A stretch of DNA of 8,045 bases from Deltaproteobacteria bacterium. Its GTDB lineage: Bacteria > Myxococcota > Myxococcia > Myxococcales > Myxococcaceae. Under the pieces are notes generated by a model. It saw only the letters and a list, made by a program, of their open reading frames with translations, did not search any database and had not been told where the DNA came from. This document shows positions 1 through 5,921 of this stretch, piece after piece (positions within the stretch are counted from its first letter, which is position 1; each line of letters opens with the position of its first letter). The stretch lies in assembly GCA_016875515.1 (NCBI GenBank), contig VGRA01000095.1, positions 1-8,045 of the forward strand, in the 5' to 3' direction. Position numbers and translations under genes: made by a program.

Positions 1-398
1 CCCGCGCGGAGCGGACGCGCGCCGCCGCCGAGGCGGAAGAGGCGCGCTCGGCCCCGGGGCGTGGCGGGAAGCGGGCGCTGGACTTCATCGGCTTCTCGCA
101 GCAGGCGTCGTCCAGCCGCGTGTACGTCCGCACCAATGGCCCTGCGACCTATGACGTCAGCGAGGCGGGCAGCGGCAGGGTGGTGTTGACGCTGGAGGAC
201 ACCTCCATCGGGATGGCGAACAACCAGCGCACGCTGGACACCAGCTTCTTCGAGACAGCGGTGACGCGGGTGCAGGCCGTCCCGGGGCCGGGGCGCTCGG
301 TGCGGGTGGAGATCCTGCTGCGGCGGCCCGTGCCCTACACCGCGGCGCAGCAAGGCAACGAGATCCGCGTGGACTTCGAGCGGCCGGGACGCCCGTGA
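1..398 (+). CDS. AMIN-domain protein, C-terminal part (5' end outside window)
   Basis: The reading frame is open from the window edge (first full codon at 3) to TGA at 396-398, so about 131 residues of a longer protein are seen. The first 25 or so are a charged Ala/Arg/Glu-rich linker. The rest, starting near LDFIGFSQQ, looks like an AMIN domain: alternating beta-strands such as SSRVYVRTN, GRVVLTLEDT, VTRVQAVPG, SVRVEILLRR and a closing IRVDFERPG. AMIN domains occur in periplasmic or envelope proteins (AmiC-type amidases, PilQ-type secretins), where they aid localisation and peptidoglycan binding. The GTG at 120 lies inside the domain and is not a believable start. Its stop overlaps the lptD start, so the two are almost certainly cotranscribed and translationally coupled. 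Role inferred: an envelope factor linked to LPS export. The full architecture cannot be judged, and a secretin-like or amidase N-terminus is not excluded. Confidence 0.7.
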   Translation, partial: RAERTRAAAEAEEARSAPGRGGKRALDFIGFSQQASSSRVYVRTNGPATYDVSEAGSGRVVLTLEDTSIGMANNQRTLDTSFFETAVTRVQAVPGPGRSVRVEILLRRPVPYTAAQQGNEIRVDFERPGRP

Positions 399-400
399 TG
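395..400 (+). promoter_or_regulatory. Overlapping stop/start junction AMIN gene-lptD
   Basis: The six bases GTGATG contain two tandem in-frame starts for lptD (GTG 395-397, ATG 398-400) and the TGA stop of the AMIN gene (396-398). This arrangement usually means translational coupling by terminating ribosomes. There is only a weak GGGA (386-389) upstream, consistent with dependence on upstream translation. ATG 398 is preferred on codon grounds, but GTG 395 would add only one residue. Confidence 0.75.
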
Positions 401-2845
401 GCGCTGCTCTGCCTGGTCCTCTGCGCGTCGCTGTCGGCCCCGCTCCAGCTGGGGGGCAGCGCGGCCATCGCCACGGCGGACCGGCTGGCCTGGAGCGAGG
501 ACGGACAAACGCTGGAGGCGAGCGGCGGGGTGGAGTGGGTTCAGGGGCCGCTGACGGTGCGCGCGGACAGCCTGCATTACGACGCGCGGTCCGGGCGGGC
601 CACTGCGCGCGGCCACGTGCTGTTCCTGTCCTTCCCGTACTTGGGGGTTGCGGACGAGGCGGAGCTGTCCGGGGACGGCGCGGAGGCGCGCTTCAAGGGG
701 GCGCTCTTCTTCCGCAAGTCCGGCATCTCAGCGGAGGCCCTGCGCGGGCTGCGTACGCTGGACGACGTGCGCCGCCTGGGGAAGACGGAGCTGGTGGTGA
801 CCGGGCGGGTGGCCCGGCGGCTGGCGGCAGACAGGTGGGAGGTGGAGGACGTGGCCTTCGTCCCGTGCGACTGCGATCCCACGCAGGCCAACTGGAAGAT
901 CGAGGCGGCGCGCGGGAACTTCCAGGCGGGCGAGCGCGCCATCCTCGAGTGGACGCGCGTCTCGGTGCACCGGCCGCCCCTGCTGGGCAGGTGGGTGGAG
1001 GACGTCCCGGTGCTGCCCCCGCTGCCATGGATGTACGTGCCGCTGTCCCCGCGGCGCAGCGGGCTGCTGATGCCGAAGGTGCAGGGGACGCCGCTCAGCG
1101 GGCTGGACGTCGAGCAACCGCTGTTCCTCGCGCTCGGTGAAAGCCACGACCTGACGCTCACCCCCAGCTACCTGTTCGGCGCGGGCCCCTCCACTCCGGG
1201 CGGCAGCCTCCCGGTCTTCGGCGTGCGGGGCCCCCGGCTGCACGCGGAGTACCGCTACGTGCCGGACGAGGAGAGCTCGGGGCGGGCCACGGGCGCGCTG
1301 CTGTGGGACCTCCGCGAGCAGAGGGATCCACTCCGGCCGGGCAGCGCCGCGCTGGTCCCCGCGGCCGGTGGGGCGCTGGCTCCGCGGACGCGGGGCGCGC
1401 GCGGCGAGCTGTCCCTCTCCCATGTCCAGTCGCTCGGCGGAGGGTGGGCCGGCCGCGCGGATCTCTCCGCGGTCTCGGACGGCAACTACGTCCGGGACCT
1501 CAACCCGGACGTGCTCGGGCGCGAGGCGCAGTACCTGCGGTCCACCGCGTCGCTCTCGCGGCGGGGCGGAGACGGCTGGCTCGGGGTGGACGTGGTGCTG
1601 CGGCAGGATCTCCGGTGGGGGCATGCGCTGCTGGGGGGAGACCGGGACCTCACGGGGGCGCAGGTTCCCGGGCCGTCCACGCTCCAGCGGTTGCCCGCGC
1701 TCCGCGCCGAACTGTTCGAGCGGCCGCTGGCGGGACCGCTCACGGTGGCGGGCTCGGCTTCGTTCGTGAGGGTGGCGCCGCTGTCCGGCGCCGGAGGGGA
1801 CGAGGGGACCGACGGGCGGTTCGACCCCGTGCGCCCGGACGTGGACGGCACGCAGGCAGACGGGAGGTGGCAGCCGGGGGAGCGCGAGGCCCGGATGCGC
1901 CTGGACCTGCGGCCCCGGCTCGCTGGCAGCTGGCGGCTGGGGCAGGTGGCCTCGGTGTCCTCCTGGATGGCCTGGAGGCAGGATGGCTGGGTGGGCGAGT
2001 CCTCCGGGCAGGTGATCCACCGCGGCTACCCCAGTGCGGGGGTGCAGATGGCCACCCGGCTGGAGGGGCAGCTGGGCGCCGGGGCGGTGCAGACCCGGCA
2101 CGTCGTGGAGCCCTCGGTGGCGCTGCAGTCCATCCCCGTGGTGCTCGGGGCGGCGCCGGCCGTGGCCTACGACGAGGTGGACGCCGCCATCTCGGGGCCC
2201 CTCCCGCTGCAGGGCGTGGCGGTCCTGCGCCAGCGCTTCCTGCAGGCCCCGAGCGGCGCGGAGCGGCTGAGGGTGGAGCTGGGGCAGGGGGTGGACCTGG
2301 CGCTGGGGCGCGCCGCGGATGCCTTTGCGCGGGTGGGCGCGGACGTGGGGCCGTTTCGGCTGAGCGGGACGGCCCGGTACGATCCCGTCCGCTCCCGGTG
2401 GGCGCAGCTGCAGGGGACGCTCCGGGTGGGGGCCCCGCGAACCGGGGCGTGGGTGGCGTACGAGCGGCTGCTGCTCACCGGGTCGGACCGCACCCGGCGC
2501 GGGGTGGACGAGCTGCTCGGGCGCCCGGTGTTGGAGGCAGAGCTGCCCTTGATGACGGTTGCGGAGCAGCTGACTGCGGGGGCCTCGGCCACGTTCAGGT
2601 CGGGGCTGGGGCTGCGCTACGAGGCGCTGGTGGGGCCCCGGCCGCCGGCCGTGCTGCCCGCGGGCGGCTTCCAGCCCATCCGCCAGCAGACGCTGGCCGC
2701 GTCCTACGGGCCGGCGTGTGACTGCTGGCGGATGGAGGGGCAGCTCGTGGCCCGTCCCAACCCGCTGGTGGCGGGGGCCTGGACCTGGCAATTCGGGGTG
2801 TCGCTGACGCTCGCGGGGTTCGGCACCTTCGGGACCGGGGGCTGA
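398..2845 (+). CDS. lptD: LPS-assembly protein LptD (outer-membrane LPS translocon)
   Basis: LptD is the outer-membrane beta-barrel that, with LptE, inserts LPS into the outer leaflet. The protein is 815 aa from ATG 398 (816 from GTG 395), close to E. coli size. Positions below use the 816 numbering. Residues 1-25 are a hydrophobic leader (MALLCLVLCASLSAP) with no basic n-region. Residues about 28-115 are an OstA/LptA-like beta-taco (LTVRADSLHYDARSG, ATARGHVLF). Near 208-228 is the LptD signature PLPWMYVPLSPRRSGLLMP. The remainder is the barrel, including RHVVEPSVALQSIPVV at 569-583, which matches the family's R-H-x-x-E-P-x-x-x-x-x-x-P motif. All four cysteines of the mature protein form two CDC motifs, at 158/160 and 775/777, near the sites of the E. 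coli inter-domain disulphides. Residues 469-497 form an Asp/Gly-rich, probably extracellular loop. The start overlaps the upstream stop (GTGATG, with TGA inside it), and a weak GGGA at 386-389 may be the ribosome binding site. No lptE is visible here. Confidence 0.9.
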   Translation: MALLCLVLCASLSAPLQLGGSAAIATADRLAWSEDGQTLEASGGVEWVQGPLTVRADSLHYDARSGRATARGHVLFLSFPYLGVADEAELSGDGAEARFKGALFFRKSGISAEALRGLRTLDDVRRLGKTELVVTGRVARRLAADRWEVEDVAFVPCDCDPTQANWKIEAARGNFQAGERAILEWTRVSVHRPPLLGRWVEDVPVLPPLPWMYVPLSPRRSGLLMPKVQGTPLSGLDVEQPLFLALGESHDLTLTPSYLFGAGPSTPGGSLPVFGVRGPRLHAEYRYVPDEESSGRATGALLWDLREQRDPLRPGSAALVPAAGGALAPRTRGARGELSLSHVQSLGGGWAGRADLSAVSDGNYVRDLNPDVLGREAQYLRSTASLSRRGGDGWLGVDVVLRQDLRWGHALLGGDRDLTGAQVPGPSTLQRLPALRAELFERPLAGPLTVAGSASFVRVAPLSGAGGDEGTDGRFDPVRPDVDGTQADGRWQPGEREARMRLDLRPRLAGSWRLGQVASVSSWMAWRQDGWVGESSGQVIHRGYPSAGVQMATRLEGQLGAGAVQTRHVVEPSVALQSIPVVLGAAPAVAYDEVDAAISGPLPLQGVAVLRQRFLQAPSGAERLRVELGQGVDLALGRAADAFARVGADVGPFRLSGTARYDPVRSRWAQLQGTLRVGAPRTGAWVAYERLLLTGSDRTRRGVDELLGRPVLEAELPLMTVAEQLTAGASATFRSGLGLRYEALVGPRPPAVLPAGGFQPIRQQTLAASYGPACDCWRMEGQLVARPNPLVAGAWTWQFGVSLTLAGFGTFGTGG

Positions 2846-2861
2846 GGGAGACGTCCCGTCC

Positions 2862-2891
2862 TTGACTGCGCCGTGACCCACTCGGCAGGAT
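2862..2891 (+). promoter_or_regulatory. Candidate sigma-70-type promoter for the lipoprotein gene
   Basis: The 78-base gap between lptD and the lipoprotein gene contains TTGACT (2862-2867), five of six matches to the -35 consensus. An 18-base spacer follows, then CAGGAT (2886-2891), only three of six matches to the -10 consensus. Transcription would start around 2897-2899, leaving a short leader that includes the ribosome binding site. The -10 is poor, and myxobacterial promoters often diverge from consensus, so this is a suggestion only. Readthrough from lptD is the alternative. Confidence 0.3.
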
Positions 2892-2909
2892 GAATGGGCT
2901 CGTAGGTCC

Positions 2910-2916
2910 AAGGGAG
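2910..2916 (+). promoter_or_regulatory. Ribosome binding site deciding the TTG start at 2924
   Basis: AAGGGAG lies seven bases before TTG 2924 and complements the 16S 3' end well. It supports the unusual TTG start. The next in-frame upstream ATG (2894) runs into TAG at 2903 after three codons. The next downstream start (GTG 2942) would remove the only basic residue of the signal peptide and has no such site. Confidence 0.6.
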
Positions 2917-2923
2917 AGACTGC

Positions 2924-4432
2924 TTGATTCGACAGGTCCCGGTGCTGTGCGCGCTGGTGGGTTGGGCCCTCTTCGGGTGCGGGGCCAACCCTCCTGCGTC
3001 CCTGGAGTTCGTGGAGGTGGTCCCGGCCCAGCCGCGCATCGGTGAGATTGCCACCGTGCGGTTCCGGGCCACGGACTCCCGCGGCGAACCCATGGCAGGT
3101 ACGCAGGTCAACTTCGCGCTGGCGCAGCCGGACGCGGCGGTGAAGCTCTCCCCCCCCGTGGGGCTGACCAACCGGGGGACGGGCATTGCGGAGGTTCAGC
3201 TGGTGGTGACCACCCGCGTGAGCTCCGTGGTGGTGGTGGCCACCGCGGAGGGGAGCAAGGTCTCCCAGTCCCCGCCCATCAGCATTGCCGGCGCCCAACC
3301 CAGCGCACGGCAGTTCACCTTCCAGTGCGGATCCATCTCCGGGAACGAGCCCAACGGCGGCGTGCGCGCCATCATCGCGTACAACGACACGCGCGACCTC
3401 ATTGCTGGCGTCCGGCTCAACTGCGTGGCCCACGTGGGCGACCGCAACGGCGACGGTGTGCCCAACGCGCTCGTGTCCTTCATGACGGAGGCGGGCACCA
3501 TCAACCCCACACAGGTGAGCAAGGCGGACGGCGTGGGGCATGCCCTCACGGTCTACAAGACGAGCCTCCCGCCGCCCCAGCCGACGGATCCGGGCACCTT
3601 CTCCTGGACGCCGCTGAAGGACCTGACCCACACCGGCGAGTACCTGGCCCCGCTGTGGATGGAGCCGTTCAACTGGTCTGACAACCCCATCCAGCTCGGG
3701 ACGGCGGACAAGCAGGAGCCCCGCCGCACCGATCCCATCATCAATGGCCGGGTCAACAACCCGCGTGACAACCTGGTCACCATGATCGCCATCACCCGCG
3801 GCGAGGAGTGGTTCGAGGATCTCAACAACAACGGGGGGTGGGATGCCGACCCCGCGGAGCCGTTCGAGGACACCACCGAGCCGTTCGTGGACAACAACGA
3901 CAATGGGACGTGGGATCCCGGCGAGCGGTACTCGGACACCAACAACAACGGGAAGTGGGACGGGAAGAACGAGGAGTTCGACGCCAACACCCAGATCTGG
4001 GCGTCCAACCGCATCCTGTGGACCGGCATCCCCAACGCCGCGGACTTCGGCGGCAGCCGGCCCGTGTACCGGCTGCTGGCGCCGGTGACGCCCCCGGACC
4101 TGGCCCACGCCGGCGCGGCCTCCTACAGCGCGGTGGTTGCTGATCCGTGGTTCAACTCCATTGCGTTCGGCACCCCCGCGGACAACTGCGAGGTGGTGGG
4201 CTCGAAGAACGTCATCAGCACCCCGAACCCGTTCTTCTCGGGCGTCCGGTTGTCCTTCCCGTCCCCCACGCGGCTGACCTTCACCGTGGCGGACGCTCAC
4301 GAGCCAGACGCGGATCCGTTCCCCGGGCCGGTGGGTTGGGAGTCCAACATCCGCTGCACCCACTCCCTCAGCCCACTGGACGTGGCCACGGTCCAGTTGG
4401 ACTACCCCCGGTTCTCCGGAACGGTGCGCTGA
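2924..4432 (+). CDS. Lipoprotein with Big_1 (invasin-like Ig) domains and Asp/Asn-rich EF-hand-like loops
   Basis: This is a 502-aa exported lipoprotein of unknown function. It starts at TTG 2924, fixed by AAGGGAG seven bases upstream. Residues 1-18 are a short signal peptide with one Arg, ending in the lipobox LFGC, so Cys19 is the predicted lipidated residue. Gly at +2 has no inner-membrane retention signal under the E. coli rule, so an outer-membrane location is likely. Residues about 27-108 look like a Big_1/invasin Ig-like domain (RIGEIATVRFRATDSRG, TGIAEVQLVV). A second, more divergent one spans about 146-214, with DRNGDGVPN at 173-181. Residues 299-350 carry three D-x-N-x-N-G-x-W-D loops. 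The remaining C-terminal 150 residues are unrecognised. Four cysteines remain after lipidation (135, 167, 422, 478), possibly two disulphides. The tetR gene begins six bases after the stop. The domain calls are by pattern only. An adhesin-like or matrix role would be inference. Confidence 0.75.
   Translation: MIRQVPVLCALVGWALFGCGANPPASLEFVEVVPAQPRIGEIATVRFRATDSRGEPMAGTQVNFALAQPDAAVKLSPPVGLTNRGTGIAEVQLVVTTRVSSVVVVATAEGSKVSQSPPISIAGAQPSARQFTFQCGSISGNEPNGGVRAIIAYNDTRDLIAGVRLNCVAHVGDRNGDGVPNALVSFMTEAGTINPTQVSKADGVGHALTVYKTSLPPPQPTDPGTFSWTPLKDLTHTGEYLAPLWMEPFNWSDNPIQLGTADKQEPRRTDPIINGRVNNPRDNLVTMIAITRGEEWFEDLNNNGGWDADPAEPFEDTTEPFVDNNDNGTWDPGERYSDTNNNGKWDGKNEEFDANTQIWASNRILWTGIPNAADFGGSRPVYRLLAPVTPPDLAHAGAASYSAVVADPWFNSIAFGTPADNCEVVGSKNVISTPNPFFSGVRLSFPSPTRLTFTVADAHEPDADPFPGPVGWESNIRCTHSLSPLDVATVQLDYPRFSGTVR
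3818..3973 (+). repeat. Three coding repeats of D-x-N-x-N-G-x-W-D (EF-hand-like loops)
   Basis: Inside the lipoprotein, residues 299-312 (DLNNNGGWDADPAE), 323-334 (DNNDNGTWDPGE) and 338-350 (DTNNNGKWDGKNE) repeat one motif. The invariant Trp residues are 24 and then 15 residues apart. The middle copy has acidic/amide residues at loop positions 1, 3, 5, 9 and 12 with Gly at 6, the spacing of a canonical calcium EF-hand loop; the outer two lack the position-12 Glu in register. At DNA level the AACAAC(G/A)ACGG core is recognisable in all three. Calcium binding is an inference from the loop pattern. Confidence 0.6.
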
Positions 4433-4438
4433 CGCGCG

Positions 4439-5077
4439 GTGGCGGCGCAGCGCAAGCGGCGGCCCGCGGCCGCCCTGCCGGGCGTCCCGGCTGCGGAGCG
4501 TGAAAAGGCCATCCTGGCGGCGGCGGTGAGGGTGCTCGCGCGCAAGGGGTACCACGGGTGCCGCATGTCGGACGTGGCCCGCGAGGCGGGCGTGGCCTAC
4601 GGGCTCGTGTACCACTACTTCGGCAACAAGGACGCGTTGCTGCAGACGGTCTTCCGGGCCGGCTGGGGACAGTTCATGGCCGGCATCCGTGCGGCCGCGG
4701 ACCCGGACCGGCCGCTCCCGGAAGGGCTGGTGGCGCTGGTGTGCGTGGTGCTGGAGGCGTGGCGGCGCGAGCCGGAGGCGGTGCGGGTGCTGATCCTGGA
4801 GATCGCGCGGGGGGCCGGCGGCCGGAGCTACCGGCAGCGGCTGTTCGAGGAGATCGTGGGCGTGCTGCGGGGGATGTTCGAGCGTGCGCGTGCGCGCGGA
4901 GAGCTGCGCGCGGCGGTGGAGCCCAAGCTGGCTGCGGTGCTGCTCTTCGGCGCGCTGGAGACGGCGCTCACCGCGTGCGTGCTGGGCAGCCTCTCTCCGC
5001 GCAGCCAGCCGGAGCTGGAGCGGGCCGCCTCCGGCGTGGCAGAGACATTCCTGCACGGCGTCTGCGCCGTGCGCTGA
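4439..5077 (+). CDS. TetR/AcrR-family transcriptional regulator (FadR/YsiA-like)
   Basis: This is a 212-aa dimeric DNA-binding repressor. Residues about 21-68 are a clear TetR helix-turn-helix: REKAILAAAVRVLARKGYHG, then MSDVAREAGVAYGLVYHYFG and NKDALL. The C-terminal ligand/dimer region (about 85-208) has the ARGAGGRSYRQRLFEEI...FERARARGEL...LLFGALETAL pattern of fatty-acid-responsive TetR regulators such as Bacillus FadR. That subfamily call is moderate. GTG 4439 is chosen because the next in-frame starts fall in or after helix 1 of the DNA-binding domain. No good ribosome binding site precedes it, so translation may depend on the lipoprotein gene ending six bases upstream. The crotonase gene follows 42 bases later, which suggests local control of acyl-CoA metabolism with an acyl-CoA as likely effector. 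I see no convincing palindromic operator nearby. Confidence 0.88.
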   Translation: MAAQRKRRPAAALPGVPAAEREKAILAAAVRVLARKGYHGCRMSDVAREAGVAYGLVYHYFGNKDALLQTVFRAGWGQFMAGIRAAADPDRPLPEGLVALVCVVLEAWRREPEAVRVLILEIARGAGGRSYRQRLFEEIVGVLRGMFERARARGELRAAVEPKLAAVLLFGALETALTACVLGSLSPRSQPELERAASGVAETFLHGVCAVR

Positions 5078-5102
5078 AGCCGCAGCAAGGGCGGCAACGA
5101 GC

Positions 5103-5114
5103 GGGGAGGCGGAG
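5103..5114 (+). promoter_or_regulatory. Ribosome binding site of the crotonase gene
   Basis: GGGGAGG (5103-5109) followed by GGAG (5111-5114) lies 5-10 bases before ATG 5120. Either element fits, and together they make this the strongest ribosome binding site in the window, fixing the start. Confidence 0.6.
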
Positions 5115-5119
5115 ACACC

Positions 5120-5902
5120 ATGAACGAGGCGCAGGTGGCGTGCAGCGTGGACGCAGGTATTGCCCGGCTGGAGATCCGGCGCGAGCGGCAGCGAAACAGC
5201 CTCTCGCCTCAGGTCATCCAGGAGCTGCTCGCGCACCTGGACGCGCTGGAGAAGGACCCTGCCGTTCGCGTGGTGGTGCTGACGGGCGCGGGGGAGAAGG
5301 CCTTCTGCGCGGGCGGAGACCTGGGGGGGATGGCGCAGGACGGCGGCTTCCTCGGGATGCATGACGGCAGGAGGCAGTACGGCAGGTTGCTCGAGCGGCT
5401 CTCCACCTTCCCGCGTCCCACGGTGGCGCGGATCAGCGGCCATGCGCTCGCGGGAGGGCTGGGGCTGGTGCTGGCGTGTGATCTCGCCGTGGCAGCGGAG
5501 GAGGCACAGTTCGGCACGCCGGAGGTGGACGTGGGACTGTTCCCCATGATGGTGATGGCCCTGCTGCAGCGGCACGTGGGGCGGAAGCGCGCGCTGGAGT
5601 GGGTGATGACGGGGGCGCGCTTCTCCGCGGCGGAGGCGCTCTCTGCGGGCATCATCAGCCGCGTGGTGCCGCGGGCCGGGCTGGACGCGCAGGTGGACGG
5701 GCTGGCGCGGACGCTGGCCGGGAAGAGCCGCGCGGTGCTGACCCTGGGCAAGCGTGCCTTCCATGCCGCGGAGGACCTCCCCTTTGGCCCCGCGCTGGAG
5801 TTGCTCGCCTCCCAGCTGTCGCTCAACACGCTGGCCGACGACGCCGCCGAGGGGGTCTCTGCCTTCCTGGAGAAGCGGCCGCCGGCCTGGAAGGACCAGT
5901 AG
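5120..5902 (+). CDS. Enoyl-CoA hydratase/isomerase (crotonase) family protein
   Basis: This is a cytoplasmic acyl-CoA enzyme of 260 aa, the normal length for single-domain crotonases. Visible family features are RQRNSLS (24-30, CoA side); the first oxyanion-hole segment AFCAGGDLGGM (61-71); the second, GHALAGGLGLVLACDLAVA (107-125), with Gly113; AQFGTPEVDVGLFP (129-142); and the C-terminal EGVSAFLEKRPPAWKD (244-259). In rat mitochondrial hydratase two glutamates (Glu144, Glu164) activate water. Here the second is kept as Glu135, but the first aligns with Gly115. One-glutamate crotonases include enoyl-CoA isomerases and other reactions, so true hydratase activity is not assured. The FPMMVMALL stretch also replaces the usual P-G-x-G-G-T-Q-R-L. 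ATG 5120 has a strong ribosome binding site. Co-oriented with the TetR gene, it is probably regulated by it. Likely roles are beta-oxidation or branched-chain acyl-CoA degradation; the substrate cannot be assigned. Confidence 0.88.
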   Translation: MNEAQVACSVDAGIARLEIRRERQRNSLSPQVIQELLAHLDALEKDPAVRVVVLTGAGEKAFCAGGDLGGMAQDGGFLGMHDGRRQYGRLLERLSTFPRPTVARISGHALAGGLGLVLACDLAVAAEEAQFGTPEVDVGLFPMMVMALLQRHVGRKRALEWVMTGARFSAAEALSAGIISRVVPRAGLDAQVDGLARTLAGKSRAVLTLGKRAFHAAEDLPFGPALELLASQLSLNTLADDAAEGVSAFLEKRPPAWKDQ

Positions 5903-5921
5903 GCCGAGCAGCCGCCTGGGC

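Noticed and set aside
2830..2858. Inverted repeat CGGGAC ... GTCCCG around the lptD stop as a terminator.
   Set aside because: The stem is only six pairs, with a 17-base loop and no T-rich tail. It partly lies in coding sequence, so it is not convincing as an intrinsic terminator.
2894..2905. Mini-ORF ATG-GGC-TCG-TAG upstream of and in frame with the lipoprotein gene.
   Set aside because: It has only three sense codons, no ribosome binding site, and probably lies at or before the predicted transcription start. It serves only to exclude an upstream ATG start for the lipoprotein.
2891..2910. TGAATG as half of a FadR-type operator (TGAATGA ... TCATTCA).
   Set aside because: The opposite half-site is missing, so there is no palindrome to support TetR binding.
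5079..5095. GCCGC ... GCGGC inverted repeat in the tetR-crotonase gap as an operator or attenuator.
   Set aside because: A five-base repeat of pure G/C is expected by chance at this base composition, and it is too short for a TetR operator.
728..5764. A 1678-residue minus-strand open frame crossing four genes.
   Set aside because: It is the codon-register shadow of four plus-strand genes that share one frame, kept open by rarity of TTA/CTA/TCA. Its translation is low-complexity (Arg/Pro/Gly/His-rich) with no recognisable domain, while the sense proteins are clear family members.
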